Positions 44,257 through 52,480 of a stretch of 64,000 nt of DNA are shown here, in pieces. Each line of letters begins with the position of its first letter. The first letter of the stretch is position 1. The notes below the pieces were generated by a model. It saw only the letters and a program-made list of their open reading frames with translations, ran no database searches and was not told where the DNA came from. A program made the translations under genes and the position numbers. This DNA is from Bacteroidales bacterium (GTDB lineage Bacteria > Bacillota > Clostridia > Lachnospirales > Lachnospiraceae): positions 1 through 64,000 of the forward strand of contig JAMPFJ010000005.1 of NCBI GenBank assembly GCA_023664535.1, given 5' to 3'.

Positions 44257-45993
44257 GTGAAGAATTTAAACTTTTTTCCCTTTGAGCGGAACAGATATTT
44301 TTATGGAAAGCTGCTGAGCGTGGATGACTTTGAAACGGAGCAGCGCTATATGAATGATAAACGGAGAATGTTAAACCGTTTCCTCTATGGCACGGGAGTA
44401 GTATGCGGTATGCAGGTGGTGGAGGTGGATGATTTTACTTTTTCTCTGGAAAGCGGACTGGCGCTGGATTATTCGGGACGGGAAATTGTGGTGCCGGAGC
44501 CGGTGACGAAAAGGCTTTCCTCCGTAAAGGGATTTTCCGAATGCAGCGCCTTGGGAGAGGAGCGTCAGAATTTGTATCTGTGTATTGCCTATGACGAGCG
44601 CATGGAGAACCCGGTACACAGCATTACCAGAGTAAATGATGAGCAGGAGGAGTTCAATAAATTTGCTGAGGGGTATAAGCTGTTTGTGACGGCGGAGGAG
44701 CCGGAGCAGGAGGGGGAGCGGATTACCGCCCTGTACGAGGACACCAGAACCATATATGCGGGAGACGAAATACGGATTCGGCAGAGGACGCCGAAATATA
44801 TGCGAAGCGGTACGGAGGAGGAGATTACGGTTCTGGTGGAAAAAACGGAGCCGTCTGCGCCGGTGTCTTTTTCCTACCAATTATCCCTGACCTGCATGGA
44901 GTCGGAGGGGAACAGCGCCGTTACCGTTTCCTTTGACGAGAATACATTTCCCGCTGCCGGCAGCTACCGGATAAAATACCGGATTCGCGCTAAAGCGGTG
45001 GAAAATGTGGAGGGACGCATGGAGGTAGTGCGGGATAGTTTTTCCTTGACAGTGGGGCAGGATACGAAGAGAGAGCCGGTCAGCGGAAGCTTTACCATAT
45101 GGATTACCGGCAGGGAGGTACAGCGCACGATAGTCGAAAATTACTATGCCGCCGCAATGGAGGACATATTGAAGGAAGATAAGGAGCAGCCCATTTATCT
45201 TGCCAGGCTGGAGGTCATCCGGGCTGGGGACACCTATGTAATCGAGGGGATAGAGAATCTTCCCTACAAGCAGTATGTGTGGAATAACGTCTTAAGCGGG
45301 ACAATGGAGGCTTTCAGGCTGCGAAAAAAGCCTGAGGAGACACAGGCAGCAGACCGGCTGGCGGGAATGTCCGGGCGGGGAGTATCGGTGAATCCGGGAA
45401 TGCAGATGCGCATGGGAAGCGCAATGATTGAATTGGGAATCGGGGGGCTTCCCGGGCAGCGCTTTTATTCGGAGGAGATTGTCCATGAGCTGGGGCTGGG
45501 CGACGTTTATGTTTCACTGGGGCTTTCCAGAGGTATTCAGGAAAACAGCCAGGTGGTATGCGGAAGCCAGAATGTTTTCACGGATGCGGGGTGCCCGAAG
45601 GTGGAGCTGGCGGCAAAGGTGAACATGGCAAGGGGGAGCTTTGTTATCGGGATAAACTGCCTTGAACAGGTTGAGGCGAAACGGCTCCGGATATTCTGGA
45701 TGGCGGTAAAAGGCGAAGGAAAACCGAATCAGGAGAAAACGGCATATATGTCCATAAAACCGGATATTGCCAACATACAGATTCGGGAGGGACAGTATTT
45801 TGAGGCGGTAATCGGAGAAGAAGTACAAAAGCACATTAAATGGACGGTGAAAGAGGCGGAGGGGGGGACCATAGATGCCAACGGTTATTATATGGCACCG
45901 AATCAGTCCGGAGTATATGAAATTATTGCGGAAAGCATGGAGAATACGGCATTAAAGGCGGCTGCCTTTGTCATTGTACGGGATATTCTCTAG
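44257..45993 (+). CDS. Baseplate/fibre-like protein with C-terminal Ig-like domain
   Basis: About 578 aa. The N-terminal 100 residues (FERNRYFYGKLLSVDDFETEQ, MLNRFLYGTGVVCGMQV, SGLALDYSGREIVVPEP) match a module common in eCIS loci that attaches to the baseplate. The middle contains beta-rich Ig-like strands (PVSFSYQLSLTC). The last 90 residues resemble a bacterial Ig-like (BIG2) domain (IKWTVKEAEGGTIDANGYYM, VYEIIAES), a fold often used for surface binding. The start is GTG at 44257, 7 nt after AGGAGG; an ATG at 44227 lies inside the upstream gene. Receptor binding is inferred; no Afp13-like adenovirus-type fibre is seen. Confidence 0.8.
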   Translation: MKNLNFFPFERNRYFYGKLLSVDDFETEQRYMNDKRRMLNRFLYGTGVVCGMQVVEVDDFTFSLESGLALDYSGREIVVPEPVTKRLSSVKGFSECSALGEERQNLYLCIAYDERMENPVHSITRVNDEQEEFNKFAEGYKLFVTAEEPEQEGERITALYEDTRTIYAGDEIRIRQRTPKYMRSGTEEEITVLVEKTEPSAPVSFSYQLSLTCMESEGNSAVTVSFDENTFPAAGSYRIKYRIRAKAVENVEGRMEVVRDSFSLTVGQDTKREPVSGSFTIWITGREVQRTIVENYYAAAMEDILKEDKEQPIYLARLEVIRAGDTYVIEGIENLPYKQYVWNNVLSGTMEAFRLRKKPEETQAADRLAGMSGRGVSVNPGMQMRMGSAMIELGIGGLPGQRFYSEEIVHELGLGDVYVSLGLSRGIQENSQVVCGSQNVFTDAGCPKVELAAKVNMARGSFVIGINCLEQVEAKRLRIFWMAVKGEGKPNQEKTAYMSIKPDIANIQIREGQYFEAVIGEEVQKHIKWTVKEAEGGTIDANGYYMAPNQSGVYEIIAESMENTALKAAAFVIVRDIL

Positions 45994-46004
45994 CAGATGG
46001 GGGA

Positions 46005-46862
46005 ATGGAATTGGTTATTCAGGCGCTAAATGAGGAATTTGAGGTTATCCATATACGGCAGATGCAGCAGGGGCATGAAATCCTAAGGTGCCGGCAGGGG
46101 GACAAAGAAGAATATACGCTGCTTCATTTTCGTGGAGAGCAGGAGGTAAAAAAACTTCTTCCGCTGTTTTTCGCTTTAAAGGAGAACAGGGTATTTGAGG
46201 ACTACAGGGGGAGCTTTACCCAAAAGGGAGAATTGTATGTAGTGTTTTACCGTCAACAGGGGAAGCCGCTTTCGCAGCTGCTGGCGCAGGAGGAAACGGA
46301 TTTGGAGCAGAGAATCGCTATCGGGCGGCGTATATTGGAGAAGGTGCTGTTATGGACGCTGCCGGATTTTTTGGTCTGCCAGATGCTGCAGCCTGACCGG
46401 ATTTTGGTAAATAACGGTGAGATTGCCTTCGATTATGAATGGGAGACAATCGGGGATACAGAGGCAGGACAATCGGGGGTTAACCGGGAGACGGCACGGC
46501 TGCTGCGCACGTTGTTCCGGCGGGAGACGGAGCAGGGGATAAGCCGCATGCTGTTAAAGCTGATAGAGGATTTGGAGAAAAATATCCCGGAAGATTTTTT
46601 TGCCATTTATGAAGCGTATACTGCTGTATATGACGCAATGCCGAAAGAGGCGGAGGAATATGAATCCGGTATTTTACGGATGAAAAACCGGTTCCTGCAG
46701 GGTCTGGGGCATGCGGCGGATATATTGAAGCTTTTGCTGCTTTTTACCGCTTATCTCCTGCTGGTGGCGGTGCTGGTGAAAGAAATCCGGAATAAAGAGG
46801 AAGAGGGACAGGAGGAGCAGGGGATTGTGTTTGAATATATCGGAACGCTGAAGATTGAGTGA
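46005..46862 (+). CDS. Membrane-anchored pseudokinase-like protein
   Basis: 285 aa. Residues 1 to about 150 follow a protein-kinase-like plan: an N-lobe of short strands, a helix, and a catalytic-loop region LQPDRILVNNGEIAFDYEWE (about 129-148) that aligns with LKPxNILxxxxGxxKLxDF. The catalytic HRD Asp and DFG Asp context are altered (DRI and FDYE), so catalysis looks doubtful. One membrane segment (about 238-262) and a 20-residue tail follow. The layout recalls EssB of type VII secretion, without implying homology. It overlaps the MORN gene's open frame. The likely role is anchoring or sensing at the membrane. Confidence 0.65.
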   Translation: MELVIQALNEEFEVIHIRQMQQGHEILRCRQGDKEEYTLLHFRGEQEVKKLLPLFFALKENRVFEDYRGSFTQKGELYVVFYRQQGKPLSQLLAQEETDLEQRIAIGRRILEKVLLWTLPDFLVCQMLQPDRILVNNGEIAFDYEWETIGDTEAGQSGVNRETARLLRTLFRRETEQGISRMLLKLIEDLEKNIPEDFFAIYEAYTAVYDAMPKEAEEYESGILRMKNRFLQGLGHAADILKLLLLFTAYLLLVAVLVKEIRNKEEEGQEEQGIVFEYIGTLKIE

Positions 46863-46879
46863 TGGGCAGGGAGGAAAAC

Positions 46880-48235
46880 ATGACAAAAAAGGATTATTTT
46901 CGGCTCGGCAGGTATTATGTCCGAAAAAAACTGGTGCTGGGAATCATTCTGGCACTTACCTTTGTTCCTTTATTCTGGAAAGGAATCCTTTATCCGTATA
47001 TCGAAAAAAATCTTTTTCCCAGATGGTTTACGAAAACCATGTATGTGAATGCGGAGGAAAGGCTGGGGTATACCGGAAAGGTGAAGCTGACAGCGGATTT
47101 GGAGGGAGAACATTTATTGTTTGCCGGAAGCCTGCAGGAGGGCAGGATTGAAGGGCAGGGATTCCTGTACGATTATGAGGGACGGTTACTTTATCAGGGG
47201 GGCTTTGAGAAAGAATTGTACTCGGGAAACGGGATTGAGTATTATCCCAGTGGGACACCGAAGTATCAGGGAGGTTTCGCCCTGAACCGGTATGAGGGGG
47301 AGGGGATTCTGTATTATGAGAACGGGAAACAACAGTATGAGGGTTATTTTTCGGCAGGGGTATTTGAAGGGACCGGAAGCAGTTACGATAAGGCCGGAAC
47401 ACTGATTTATCAGGGGGAATTTGCAAAGGGAAAATACGAGGGGACGGGAAAGAGCTTTTATGCCAACGGGCAAAAACGCTATGTCGGCGAATTTTCCAGA
47501 GGTCTTTACCACGGGATGGGAATCCTGTATATGGAAAACGGCAGTGTGCTGTACCGGGGAGAATTTCTGGATGGGGAATATGAGGGACAGGGAACGCTGT
47601 ATGAACACGGCGAGGTATTTGCAAAGGGGGAATTCGCAAAAGGAAGGTTTATCGGCGGGGATACCGTTTTGTATTACAAAAACGGTTCCGTAATGTATAT
47701 CGGAAACGTGCTGGATGGCGAGAAAAACGGCGAGGGAAAGCTGTATGACGAAGAGGGAAAGCTGACCTATGAGGGAAGCTTTGTAAAGGATAAAAAGGAG
47801 GGGCAGGGAACGGCCTATGACGAAGAGGGCAGGGTGCGCTATATCGGCAGCTTTGCCAGAGACCGGTTTGAAGGGGAGGGAAAGCTCTTTGACGTGGAAA
47901 CCGGAAACATACTTTATGAGGGCGGTTTTTTCCGGGGTTTGTTTTATGGAAGCGGCAAGCTGTATGACAAAAATACACAGGCAAAATTATATGAGGGCGA
48001 GTTCCGGTACGGACAGTATGACGGTTACGGTATTTTATATACCCGGGACGGGGAAATGAAATATGAGGGTAATTTTTTACTGGGAAAATACCACGGAACC
48101 GGAAAGTTATATAATCCCCTTACCGGAGAGGTAACCCAGGAGGGAGAGTTCAGAAACAATATTCTGGTCACCCCCGCTTTGGAGGATGCCGGAAAAACAG
48201 GAGAGGAGTGGCAGAATGGAGAGAGCACATTTTAA
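46880..48235 (+). CDS. Membrane-anchored MORN-repeat protein
   Basis: About 451 aa. One N-terminal membrane segment (LVLGIILALTFVPLFWKGIL) is preceded by a basic cytoplasmic stretch. From about residue 60 to 435 there are about 15 MORN-type repeats of 22-24 residues, with the pattern YxGxFxxGxxxGxGxxY. This makes a long beta scaffold, probably outside the membrane. An ATG at 46859 overlaps the pseudokinase stop, but AGGGAGGA before 46880 supports the later start. MORN proteins are not standard eCIS parts. Confidence 0.85.
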   Translation: MTKKDYFRLGRYYVRKKLVLGIILALTFVPLFWKGILYPYIEKNLFPRWFTKTMYVNAEERLGYTGKVKLTADLEGEHLLFAGSLQEGRIEGQGFLYDYEGRLLYQGGFEKELYSGNGIEYYPSGTPKYQGGFALNRYEGEGILYYENGKQQYEGYFSAGVFEGTGSSYDKAGTLIYQGEFAKGKYEGTGKSFYANGQKRYVGEFSRGLYHGMGILYMENGSVLYRGEFLDGEYEGQGTLYEHGEVFAKGEFAKGRFIGGDTVLYYKNGSVMYIGNVLDGEKNGEGKLYDEEGKLTYEGSFVKDKKEGQGTAYDEEGRVRYIGSFARDRFEGEGKLFDVETGNILYEGGFFRGLFYGSGKLYDKNTQAKLYEGEFRYGQYDGYGILYTRDGEMKYEGNFLLGKYHGTGKLYNPLTGEVTQEGEFRNNILVTPALEDAGKTGEEWQNGESTF

Positions 48236-48767
48236 AATTTCCGGGGTGGGAGACAGGCTGTTGGAGCTTCTCCGGGTTTCGTTAGAGAGAGAGCTTGATA
48301 TCGGAAAGGAGCAAATCGGAACAGGCATACCCGGCGAAAATGAACAGCTTACCCTTTGTGTCTATTTGTATGATATCAGAAAAAATCCGGATATTCCGCA
48401 GTCCCGGATGGTGTCAGCCGGCGCAGCCGAACTGCGGTATCCGTCCTATTATTACGATTTGTATTATATGCTTATCCCCTATTCCGGTAGTGACAGAAAA
48501 TACAGGGTGGAGGAGGAAATCCGGATACTGGACATACTGCTGCAAATGCTTGGGGATACTCATCGTTTGGACGGGACAGAGGAGGAGATTATACTGCTGG
48601 ATATGGATTTTGAAGAAAAAGCAAGGATATGGTCGGGCTTAGAAAGGCCTATGCGCACCGCTTTATATTGTAAAATCGGACCGGTGGAAATACCGTCGTC
48701 GAGAAGAAAAGCGGTAAAGCGGGTTACCGATATCCGGATGGATTTTGTGGAAAAGGAGAAGGGTTGA
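48216..48767 (+). CDS. DUF4255 tail terminator (Afp16-like)
   Basis: About 183 aa. Caps the tube and sheath and fixes tail end. DUF4255 features: GVGDRLLELLRVSLERELD near the start, LTLCVYLYDIRKNPDIPQSRM and YPSYYYDLYYMLIPYSGSDRKYRVEEEI. The start at 48216 is 7 nt after GAGGAG; the frame is open upstream from 48186 inside the MORN gene. Usually last or near-last in Afp-type clusters, as here. Confidence 0.92.
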   Translation: MERAHFKISGVGDRLLELLRVSLERELDIGKEQIGTGIPGENEQLTLCVYLYDIRKNPDIPQSRMVSAGAAELRYPSYYYDLYYMLIPYSGSDRKYRVEEEIRILDILLQMLGDTHRLDGTEEEIILLDMDFEEKARIWSGLERPMRTALYCKIGPVEIPSSRRKAVKRVTDIRMDFVEKEKG

Positions 48768-48770
48768 CTT

Positions 48771-49157
48771 ATGGGAAATATGGTTTGCGGAGGTGCAATG
48801 TGCGCCTGCTCCTTTGGTATGGCGCCCTCGGTGCTTATGGTTACGCCGGAAAATAAAACACTGACCACGATGCCGCTGGCAACGGTTATGGATAATGTGC
48901 CGATGAAAAATATTCTGCCCTTTGGCGTGTGCAGCAGTCCGGCGAATCCGGCAGTGGCTTCCGCCACGGCGGCAGCGCTGGGCGTGCTGACGCCGATGCC
49001 GTGCATACCGGTGATTGTAGCGCCCTGGGCGCCCGGAAGCACAAAGGTGCTGATTACTAATAAGCCGGCGTTAACCGGAACATCGAAATTAAGCTGTGCT
49101 TATGGCGGGGTAATACAGATTTCCAATCCGGGGACATTAACCATTTCCACTACATAG
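48771..49157 (+). CDS. PAAR-like spike tip protein (DUF4280)
   Basis: 128 aa. VCGGAMCACSFGMAPSVLMV at the start, NIMPFGxC-like KNILPFGVCSSPANPAV in the middle and SKLSCAYGGVIQISNPG at the end are the DUF4280/PAAR-like motifs with conserved Cys. The fold is a small cone that sharpens the VgrG-type spike and can carry cargo. No extension with an effector domain is present. It follows the tail terminator gene with a 3-nt gap. Confidence 0.93.
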   Translation: MGNMVCGGAMCACSFGMAPSVLMVTPENKTLTTMPLATVMDNVPMKNILPFGVCSSPANPAVASATAAALGVLTPMPCIPVIVAPWAPGSTKVLITNKPALTGTSKLSCAYGGVIQISNPGTLTISTT

Positions 49158-49170
49158 AAAGGTCGGACAG

Positions 49171-50865
49171 ATGAAGATAAAATTTGGGTTAAGGATTAAA
49201 TTTACATTGCTGTTTATCGGACTTATCCTGCTGATGGTGTCGGCAGTATTGTATCAGCGGTTTAACGGTCTTAAAGCGGAACGGCAGCTCAATTATGCCA
49301 TTTCCGTTGCCCGGGTAGTGGAGGGCATGGTAAATGAAGAAGGGCTTCGGCATTATATGGAAACCGGCGAGGAGGATAAAGGCTATGGGAGCCTTATCAG
49401 TGAAATGACGGAGCTTTTGCAAAATGCTAATGTGTATTACCTGTATGTGGTAACCGTGGAGACGGAGGAAAGCGGGAAATACATTTTTGATTTGAAAAAG
49501 GAGGGGACGGAGGCAGTTTGGAATCATCGACTGGGAGAAAACAGTAATTTAAAGGCGAATTATCCCGGGCTGTCAGAGGTTTTGGCATCCAAAGAGGCGA
49601 GCACGGGTTTTGACCGGATGGTTAGCAACGGCGAAAAGCTGGATTCGGTATATGTCCCGGTTCTGGATGAACGGGAAGAGGTAATCGCCTTTGTGGGTGT
49701 GGATTTTAAGGAAGAGGGCATGGCAAAGGAAACCATGGAGATGATTCGGCGGGCAAAAAACGACGGTTCCGGGGGAATCATTTTCGGCGCCTGTGCCCTG
49801 CTCTGCTTACTCCTTCTTTTTTTCATGGTATGGTTTTCCGTTCTGCGTCCGGTGTACCGCCTGCAGGAGCATGCGGAGCAGATAGAAAGGGGAAATTTTC
49901 ATTATGAAACCCCGGTCAGGGGGCATGACGAGCTTAGTGAAATAACGGAGGTTTTTAACCGGATGTCCAGGCATATAGCGGAAAATATCGGAGAAATGCA
50001 GATATTAAGCGATGCCTATTACAAATATGTACCGTCGAAGATATTAACCCTGTTGAAGAAAAAAAGTATTGTGGAGGTAAAGCCGGGGGATGCCGAAAGC
50101 GCCATGCTCACCGTGTTTTCCCTGCAGATGGCAGAGTTTGCCACGACAATCCGGAAAAAGAGCACAACGGAGATGGTGGATTCCATTAACCGGGTGCTGC
50201 GGGTAAGCGTTCCTGCGGTGGCGGACAGAGGAGGAATGATAGAGGGATTTCAGCACGCCGGGTTTACGGCGCTGTTTGAGCAAAAGGGTGAGGCGGCGCT
50301 GTCGGGAGCGGTTGCGATATGCCAGACCCTTAACCGGATGGCACGGCAGAAGCAGATAGAAAAAAATCAGGCGGGAATAGGCATTGCCTATGGTGAAGTT
50401 ACACTTGGCATTGTGGGGCAGGAAATGCGGATGGCGGCGGTGATGTTTTCCCAATACAAGGATGCTGCCTGCTGGCTGCAGCAGATTGCCTGCCGGTATC
50501 AGGCACATATTCTGATTACCCGGACTGCCGCCGATAATATTCCCGGGTTTTATGATACCTATCATGTCCGGAATCTGGGATTTTTACATAACAGCTATAC
50601 CGGGTATACCGACCGGATTTATGATGTATACGACGGGGATGCCGAGGAGGAGAAGGAATTAAAGAACGCCACAAAGGCAGATTTTGAAAAGGGTGTGGAG
50701 TTATACTGCATGAAGGATTTTCCGGAGGCGCGCCGGAAATTCATTGCAGTGTTGAAACGGTTCAGGAGAGACAGGGCGGCGAAGGAATATCTGAATTTGT
50801 GCGACCGGTACTGCCGTCAGGAAAATCAACAGGATATCGAGATTTATTTTACGAAGATGGAGTAA
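49171..50865 (+). CDS. Membrane HAMP protein with degenerate class III nucleotide cyclase domain
   Basis: 564 aa. Membrane segment 1 (about 8-28), an extracytoplasmic sensor domain (about 30-200, Cache-like), membrane segment 2 (about 203-222) and a HAMP linker (VLRPVYRLQEHAEQIERGNF). A class III cyclase-like domain (about 305-485) follows, recognised by GIGIAYGEVTLGIVG. The metal-binding positions are lost: the first Asp region reads TVFSLQMAEF (about 314-323) and the second HAGFTALF (about 362-369). The AARL region reads KDAACWLQQ. It is therefore probably a signalling scaffold, not an active cyclase. A C-terminal TPR-like pair (about 510-555) ends it. It lies 13 nt after the PAAR gene. Confidence 0.85.
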   Translation: MKIKFGLRIKFTLLFIGLILLMVSAVLYQRFNGLKAERQLNYAISVARVVEGMVNEEGLRHYMETGEEDKGYGSLISEMTELLQNANVYYLYVVTVETEESGKYIFDLKKEGTEAVWNHRLGENSNLKANYPGLSEVLASKEASTGFDRMVSNGEKLDSVYVPVLDEREEVIAFVGVDFKEEGMAKETMEMIRRAKNDGSGGIIFGACALLCLLLLFFMVWFSVLRPVYRLQEHAEQIERGNFHYETPVRGHDELSEITEVFNRMSRHIAENIGEMQILSDAYYKYVPSKILTLLKKKSIVEVKPGDAESAMLTVFSLQMAEFATTIRKKSTTEMVDSINRVLRVSVPAVADRGGMIEGFQHAGFTALFEQKGEAALSGAVAICQTLNRMARQKQIEKNQAGIGIAYGEVTLGIVGQEMRMAAVMFSQYKDAACWLQQIACRYQAHILITRTAADNIPGFYDTYHVRNLGFLHNSYTGYTDRIYDVYDGDAEEEKELKNATKADFEKGVELYCMKDFPEARRKFIAVLKRFRRDRAAKEYLNLCDRYCRQENQQDIEIYFTKME

Positions 50866-50869
50866 AAAG

Positions 50870-51553
50870 ATGAGGGACAGCATGGAAAGAAGAATAAACG
50901 TATGCGTAGAGCTTAAGGATGCATTGACCAACAGAAGGCTGGAGCAGGGGGAGCTTTTAATCCGAATCAACGGATTTTCGCCGCTGGCGAAAAAGGAGGA
51001 CGGATATTATGTCTTTCCGGAGATTAAGGAAGAAGAGCTTGAAATAAAAGCAGCGGGTATCGGTTATGCGGAACGGAGCTGCAGGCTGTCCCTTGCGGAT
51101 TTTTGGGAGACAAAAAAGGTAACTGTCCTGCCGGGGCTGCTGCTGGACAACCGGGCAGGTTTTTTGCTGATTTCCGTAAGGCTTTGTCCTGATGAACGCT
51201 ATATTCTGCCTGCCGGATACAAACGGATTATGCTGACGGGAGAACCGATGGAAGAGATTCCAATCATCGGAAACGGGGAAAACCCGTATCTGCTGGCGGC
51301 GGATTATCAGGGAGGGGAAATAATGGAAATACTGTTTCCGGAAAGGATTGAGGCAGCGGGAATGCAGCTTCGCATTTCGGAAAAGGATGGAAGGAGACAG
51401 GAGGATTTTACGATAGTGGAAGCCGGAAAGCCGTTCCAGTATAGGATTAGCGGTAAATTAGAGGGGAATTACAGCAGGGGAAGCAGAATCTATGAATGGT
51501 ATTCCGTTCAGGCGGACGAGCAGGGAAAGGCATATGCGGTAGTAAAGGAATAG
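50870..51553 (+). CDS. Unknown protein of the injection-system operon
   Basis: 227 aa, beta-rich, no signal peptide or membrane segment, and no family recognised. It has an Ig/transthyretin-like feel in the first 90 residues (NVCVELKDALTNRRLEQGELLIRING, then SPLAKKEDGYYVFPEIKEEELEIKA), like carboxypeptidase-regulatory domains used as adaptors in phage tails. Starts are uncertain: ATG 50870 has GATGGAG 8 nt upstream, and ATG 50882 is also in frame. It sits 4 nt after the cyclase-like gene. It could be an accessory structural protein or a cargo candidate. Confidence 0.65.
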   Translation: MRDSMERRINVCVELKDALTNRRLEQGELLIRINGFSPLAKKEDGYYVFPEIKEEELEIKAAGIGYAERSCRLSLADFWETKKVTVLPGLLLDNRAGFLLISVRLCPDERYILPAGYKRIMLTGEPMEEIPIIGNGENPYLLAADYQGGEIMEILFPERIEAAGMQLRISEKDGRRQEDFTIVEAGKPFQYRISGKLEGNYSRGSRIYEWYSVQADEQGKAYAVVKE

Positions 51554-51564
51554 AAAAGTCCGGG

Positions 51565-51735
51565 ATGCAAGACAGGGAGAAAAAAATTCCGGAGTTAATG
51601 GAAAGAAACCGGAAAAAGGAAGAAAAGGCGGGAAAAACGGCGGACTTTTTTGGGATAAATATTGAAATGAAAAGGAATATTTTATATGATTATATTGTAC
51701 AAAAGAGAAAGCTGATATACAAGCAGCAAAGATAG
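51565..51735 (+). CDS. Small basic protein, last ORF before the operon terminator
   Basis: 56 aa, Lys/Arg/Glu-rich (REKKIPELMERNRKKEEKAG near the start, KRKLIYKQQR at the end), predicted helical. No good ribosome site is seen. Its stop codon lies inside the first arm of the terminator. Whether it is translated is unsure. Confidence 0.4.
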   Translation: MQDREKKIPELMERNRKKEEKAGKTADFFGINIEMKRNILYDYIVQKRKLIYKQQR

Positions 51736-51779
51736 AGAGAAGAAACAGGATTGAACGGGGTTGTTTCTTCTCTCTTTTT
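51734..51779 (+). terminator. Strong terminator of the injection-system operon
   Basis: A perfect 14-bp stem (51734-51747 with 51762-51775) and a T-run to 51779. No comparable terminator is seen between 29353 and here, which supports one long transcript. Confidence 0.93.
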
Positions 51780-51819
51780 GCAGTATAGTTAATATATGAA
51801 AAATAAGACGAGGGAACAA

Positions 51820-52470
51820 ATGAAAAGAAATATTATTTTATTGATGTTAACCGGTTTACTCATCCTGCTTTTCGGTCTGGGAATCCCGTTTTCTTCCCGT
51901 GCGTATACGGAGGAGGAAAAGGCGCAGGCAAAGGCATGGCTGTCCGCACATGGATACTCGCCGGATGCCGGCGGCGCCAGCCAGGCATATCAGGATTATT
52001 TAGACGGAAAGTTTGATGAGGAGCTGGGAATTACGGACAACACGACGGAGGAAGCATCCACAGAGAAAGAAAATGGCGGCGGGGATAAGGATGCAGGAAG
52101 ACCGATTGGCGCAAAAGACCCGAGGGAAAAGAAAAAAACGGATAAGGGAAAGGAGCCGGCAAAGGGCAGTACGGAGGCTTCCTCTTCGGAAGCGGAGACT
52201 TCGGAAGAGCAGGCAGAGAATCCGGTAAGGCAGACAATGGAGGAAGCCGTTTCGGAAGATACGACGGTGGAAAACGAAACTGAGGATACCGTTAAGGAGA
52301 ACAAAACAGCGGACGGGGAGAAGACCATTTCAGAGGAGAAACAGGAGGGACAGACGGTAACGGTATCCCAGTCACAGAACGGGGACAGTCACGGAGAAAC
52401 CGGCCTGATTATCTTTCTTTCTGTTATGCTGGTGGCAATTATAGTGGGTATCTTTATGTTATTAAAATAG
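51820..52470 (+). CDS. Exported acidic-stalk protein with C-terminal membrane anchor
   Basis: About 216 aa. It has a signal peptide (ILLMLTGLLILLFGLGIPFSSRAY), a small N-terminal domain of about 50 residues (YTEEEKAQAKAWLSAHGYS, QAYQDYLDGKFDEELG), an Glu/Thr/Lys-rich low-complexity stalk of about 110 residues and a C-terminal membrane segment (TGLIIFLSVMLVAIIVGIFML). No known family. ATG 51796 is also in frame, but GAGGGA precedes ATG 51820 by 4-5 nt. It follows the operon terminator, and no promoter is clear. The layout recalls the protein at 84. Confidence 0.65.
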   Translation: MKRNIILLMLTGLLILLFGLGIPFSSRAYTEEEKAQAKAWLSAHGYSPDAGGASQAYQDYLDGKFDEELGITDNTTEEASTEKENGGGDKDAGRPIGAKDPREKKKTDKGKEPAKGSTEASSSEAETSEEQAENPVRQTMEEAVSEDTTVENETEDTVKENKTADGEKTISEEKQEGQTVTVSQSQNGDSHGETGLIIFLSVMLVAIIVGIFMLLK

Positions 52471-52480
52471 GTAGCGGATG

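Noticed and set aside
29353..51735. Prophage or R-type bacteriocin
   Set aside because: No capsid, portal, terminase, integrase, holin or lysin. DUF4157, the Afp15-type ATPase, DUF4255 and DUF4280 are eCIS hallmarks.
29353..51735. Type VI secretion system
   Set aside because: No TssJ, TssL, TssM membrane complex and no ClpV. The gene set fits the Afp/PVC type, and the organism appears Gram-positive.
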